In this document: in pieces, positions 61,459-64,000 of the stretch
Layout: the number at the start of each line of letters is the position of its first letter
Numbering within the stretch: the first letter of the stretch is position 1
Source of the DNA: Clostridium sp. CM027
Lineage (GTDB): Bacteria > Bacillota > Clostridia > Clostridiales > Clostridiaceae
Assembly (NCBI RefSeq): GCF_024730565.1
Contig: NZ_CP077725.1
Coordinates: forward strand, 310,001 to 374,000
Direction: 5' to 3'
Length of the DNA: 64,000 nucleotides
Notes under the pieces: model-generated
Told to the model about the DNA's origin: nothing
Database searches by the model: none
Seen by the model: the letters and a program-made list of their open reading frames with translations, nothing else
Position numbers and translations under genes: made by a program

Positions 61459-61514
61459 ATTATTAAAATATAAATATAGATGAAACAAGTATTTCAATTT
61501 TATTAAAAAAAATA

Positions 61515-61543
61515 TTGAATACATTATCACATTGTGATATACT
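61515..61543 (+). promoter_or_regulatory. rpsB-tsf promoter with a 15-bp palindrome between -35 and -10
   Basis: TTGAAT (61515-61520), 17 bases, TATACT (61538-61543), with an extended TGA before the -10. The palindrome TATCACA-T-TGTGATA (61525-61539) fills the spacer and overlaps the -10 box, a place where a bound repressor would block polymerase. A leader of about 100 bases follows before rpsB. Confidence 0.7.
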
Positions 61544-61649
61544 ATGTAGGTAAGAAAATACACACATTGCTTGATTATGGAAGGGTTCCGATATTTGGAC
61601 TTCAATAAGATGATGGTGATGGAGGTAAAAACCAAGGAGGTTATTATTA

Positions 61650-62351
61650 ATGGCAGTTATTTCAATGAAACAATTATTAGAGGCAGGTGTTCACTTCGGA
61701 CATCAAACTAGAAGATGGAATCCTAAAATGGCACCATACATATTTACAGAAAGAAATGGTATATACATTATCGATTTACAAAAAACAGTTAGAAAAATAG
61801 ATGAGGCATATGATTTCATAAAATCTGTATCTGAAGAAGGTAAGGATGTTCTATTTGTAGGAACAAAAAAACAAGCTCAAGAAGCTATTAAATTTGAATC
61901 AGTAAGAGCAGGAATGCATTTTGTAAACAATAGATGGTTAGGTGGAATGTTAACAAACTTTAAAACAATTAAAACAAGAATACAAAGATTAGAAGAGTTA
62001 TTTAAAATGGAAGAAGACGGAATATTTGAAGTTCTTCCAAAAAAAGAAGTTAGTCACCTTCTAAATGAAAGAGAAAAACTAGAAAAGAATTTAGGCGGAA
62101 TAAGAAGCATGGATGCAAATAAAATTGGAGCTCTATTTGTTGTAGATCCAAGAAAAGAAAAGAATGCGATTTCTGAAGCTAAAATTCTTGGAATTCCTGT
62201 AGTTGCAATAGTTGACACAAACTGTGATCCAGATGAAGTTGATTATGTAATTCCAGGTAATGATGATGCTATAAGAGCAGTTAAATTAATAACTGAAAGA
62301 TTAGCTGATGCTATTATAGAAGGCAGACAAGGTGAACAATTAGCTGAATAA
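61650..62351 (+). CDS. rpsB: 30S ribosomal protein S2
   Basis: A 233-residue protein with '[22 protein letters not shown]', '[11 protein letters not shown]' and '[19 protein letters not shown]', the S2 signature. AAGGAGG precedes the ATG. S2 often controls its own operon through the leader; the leader here (61544-61649) has small stems such as GGAA-GGG-TTCC, but I cannot tie it to a known S2 motif. Confidence 0.98.
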   Translation: MAVISMKQLLEAGVHFGHQTRRWNPKMAPYIFTERNGIYIIDLQKTVRKIDEAYDFIKSVSEEGKDVLFVGTKKQAQEAIKFESVRAGMHFVNNRWLGGMLTNFKTIKTRIQRLEELFKMEEDGIFEVLPKKEVSHLLNEREKLEKNLGGIRSMDANKIGALFVVDPRKEKNAISEAKILGIPVVAIVDTNCDPDEVDYVIPGNDDAIRAVKLITERLADAIIEGRQGEQLAE

Positions 62352-62398
62352 TAGTAACTATATTTATCTAATAATATAATTATTGATATAACAGTTGG

Positions 62399-62436
62399 GG
62401 GGTAGGTGAAAGTTAATTCTTTCATTTACCTTTTAA
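62399..62436 (+). terminator. Hairpin between rpsB and tsf (partial terminator)
   Basis: GGTAGGTGAAAG and CTTTCATTTACC pair (with G-T pairs) around TTAATT, then TTTTAAA. It probably sets the ratio of S2 to EF-Ts by partial termination. Confidence 0.7.
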
Positions 62437-62463
62437 ATTAGATAGGAATAGGAGGAAATAATA

Positions 62464-63384
62464 ATGATTAGTGCAAGTATGGTTAAAGAGTTAAGAGAAA
62501 AAACTGGAGCCGGTATGATGGATTGTAAAAGGGCTCTAAGTGAAACAGAGGGTGACATAGAAAAAGCGGTTGAACTTTTAAGAGAAAAAGGTTTAGCAGC
62601 AGCTGCAAAAAAATCTGGAAGAATAGCTGCAGAAGGATTAGTAAACTCATATATTTCAGATGACATGAAAGTTGGATCTGTTGTAGAGGTTAATTGCGAA
62701 ACGGATTTTGTAGCTGATAATGAAGATTTTGTTACTTTAGCGAAAAACATAACAATGCAAGCAGTACAAACTACTTCAACTACTATTGATGAATTAGTTT
62801 CTGAAAAATACATAGCTGATGAAGCAATTACTGTTACGGATGCCGTAACAGCTTTAATAGCAAAATTGGGCGAGAACATGTCTGTAAGAAGATTTCAAAA
62901 GTTTTCTATTGAAAATGGTATAGTTCAAAGCTATATTCACGGTGGCGGAAGAATAGGTGTTTTAGTAGAACTCGCTTGCGCAAAACAAGATGATGTATTA
63001 ATTACGATTGCTAAAGATGTTGCAATGCAAATTGCAGCTACTAGTCCTTTATTCTTAGATAACACTTGTGTTGATAGTGAAACTTTAGAAAAAGAAAAAG
63101 AAATATACAGAGTACAAGCAATAAACGAAGGAAAACCAGAAAAAATCATTGAAAAAATGGTTATGGGTAGAGTAAATAAGTATTATAAAGAAGTTTGCTT
63201 GCTTGAACAAGTTTGGGTTAAAAATGCTGACTATACTATTAAAAAATATCTTCAAGAAGAATCTAAAAAACTTGGTGCTGACATAACTATAACAAGATAT
63301 GTGAGATTTGAAAGAGGAGAAGGCATAGAAAAGAAGGAAGAAAACTTTGCTGAAGAAGTTCAAAGACAAGTACAGGGTAAATAA
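62464..63384 (+). CDS. tsf: Translation elongation factor Ts
   Basis: Exchanges GDP for GTP on EF-Tu. The 306-residue protein has '[14 protein letters not shown]' in the N-terminal domain and the 'CETDFVA' core motif that inserts into EF-Tu. AGGAGG precedes the ATG. It shares an operon with rpsB and is followed by a terminator and pyrH, the standard bacterial order. Confidence 0.98.
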   Translation: MISASMVKELREKTGAGMMDCKRALSETEGDIEKAVELLREKGLAAAAKKSGRIAAEGLVNSYISDDMKVGSVVEVNCETDFVADNEDFVTLAKNITMQAVQTTSTTIDELVSEKYIADEAITVTDAVTALIAKLGENMSVRRFQKFSIENGIVQSYIHGGGRIGVLVELACAKQDDVLITIAKDVAMQIAATSPLFLDNTCVDSETLEKEKEIYRVQAINEGKPEKIIEKMVMGRVNKYYKEVCLLEQVWVKNADYTIKKYLQEESKKLGADITITRYVRFERGEGIEKKEENFAEEVQRQVQGK

Positions 63385-63389
63385 CAATT

Positions 63390-63416
63390 AAAGAGAACAC
63401 TACGTGTTCTCTTTTT
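63390..63416 (+). terminator. Terminator after tsf
   Basis: AAAGAGAACAC-TAC-GTGTTCTCTTTTTT: 11-bp perfect stem, three-base loop, T-run. Confidence 0.9.
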
Positions 63417-63436
63417 TAAAATAAGTAATACTATAA

Positions 63437-64000
<564 letters not shown>

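Noticed and set aside
62433-62879. 148-codon minus-strand ORF over the start of tsf
   Set aside because: Shadow of tsf; no start signal and no recognisable protein.

Overview
The window is a low-GC, gene-dense bacterial chromosome segment, almost certainly from a spore-forming Clostridium-type Firmicute. Evidence: AT-rich codon use, strong GGAGG ribosome binding sites, frequent TTG/GTG starts, SpoVM and YlbJ (endospore formers only), Pta-AckA fermentation genes, and a gene order that follows the conserved yicC-to-pyrH region of clostridia. I could not fix the species. No rRNA, tRNA, CRISPR array, prophage or intact transposase gene was found.

Layout. 1-300: tail of an aminotransferase. 640-15549: a long plus-strand run of housekeeping genes (yicC, remA, gmk, rpoZ, coaBC, priA, def, fmt, a YugP-type membrane protease, rsmB, rlmN, the PrpC/PrkC phosphatase-kinase pair, rsgA, rpe, thiN). 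15550-16700: a non-routine patch holding a 190-bp inverted-repeat element, a tiny membrane ORF with an ACG where its start should be, the 22-codon spoVM, tandem hairpin repeats and rpmB on the minus strand. 16692-23923: yloU, the DAK/fatty-acid kinase, recG, rsmD, coaD, a coiled-coil protein and, convergently, ylbJ. 24049-30210: tmcAL (minus), then pta-ackA, yceD-rpmF and plsX-acpP. 30408-43661: rnc, radical SAM gene, smc, ftsY, ylxM, ffh, rpsP, khpA, rimM, trmD, rplS, lepB, rbgA, rnhB. 43700-55218: yraN followed by an accessory block of about 11 kb (DUF1523 protein, M20 amidohydrolase, YvlD-type protein, FAD-Rieske oxidoreductase, DUF2935 protein, polysaccharide deacetylase, and a three-gene molybdenum hydroxylase operon) between yraN and comM. 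55453-64000: comM, dprA, topA, codY, rpsB, tsf and the start of pyrH.

The core genes cover translation (ribosomal proteins S2, S16, L19, L28, L32; EF-Ts; RimM, TrmD, RlmN, RsmB, RsmD, RbgA, RsgA), membrane targeting (FtsY, Ffh, YlxM, LepB), membrane lipid supply (PlsX, AcpP, DAK protein), chromosome maintenance (SMC, PriA, RecG, TopA, RNase HII, DprA, ComM), cofactors (CoaBC, CoaD, ThiN) and regulation (CodY, PrkC/PrpC, RemA). Most are packed into operons with overlaps of a few bases.

The most interesting non-coding signals are: (1) a dispersed element family (three clear copies and a likely fragment) that resembles the right end of an IS200/IS605-type transposon, with no transposase nearby; (2) a second family of inverted-repeat elements with AAAGTATATATTAC ends, present as a 190-bp and a 51-bp form; (3) a leader before yceD-rpmF with mutually exclusive pairings typical of attenuation; (4) a near-perfect 50-bp palindrome next to the plsX -10 box; and (5) the ACG-start membrane micro-ORF next to spoVM. 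I do not see a defence system or a clearly new multi-gene pathway.
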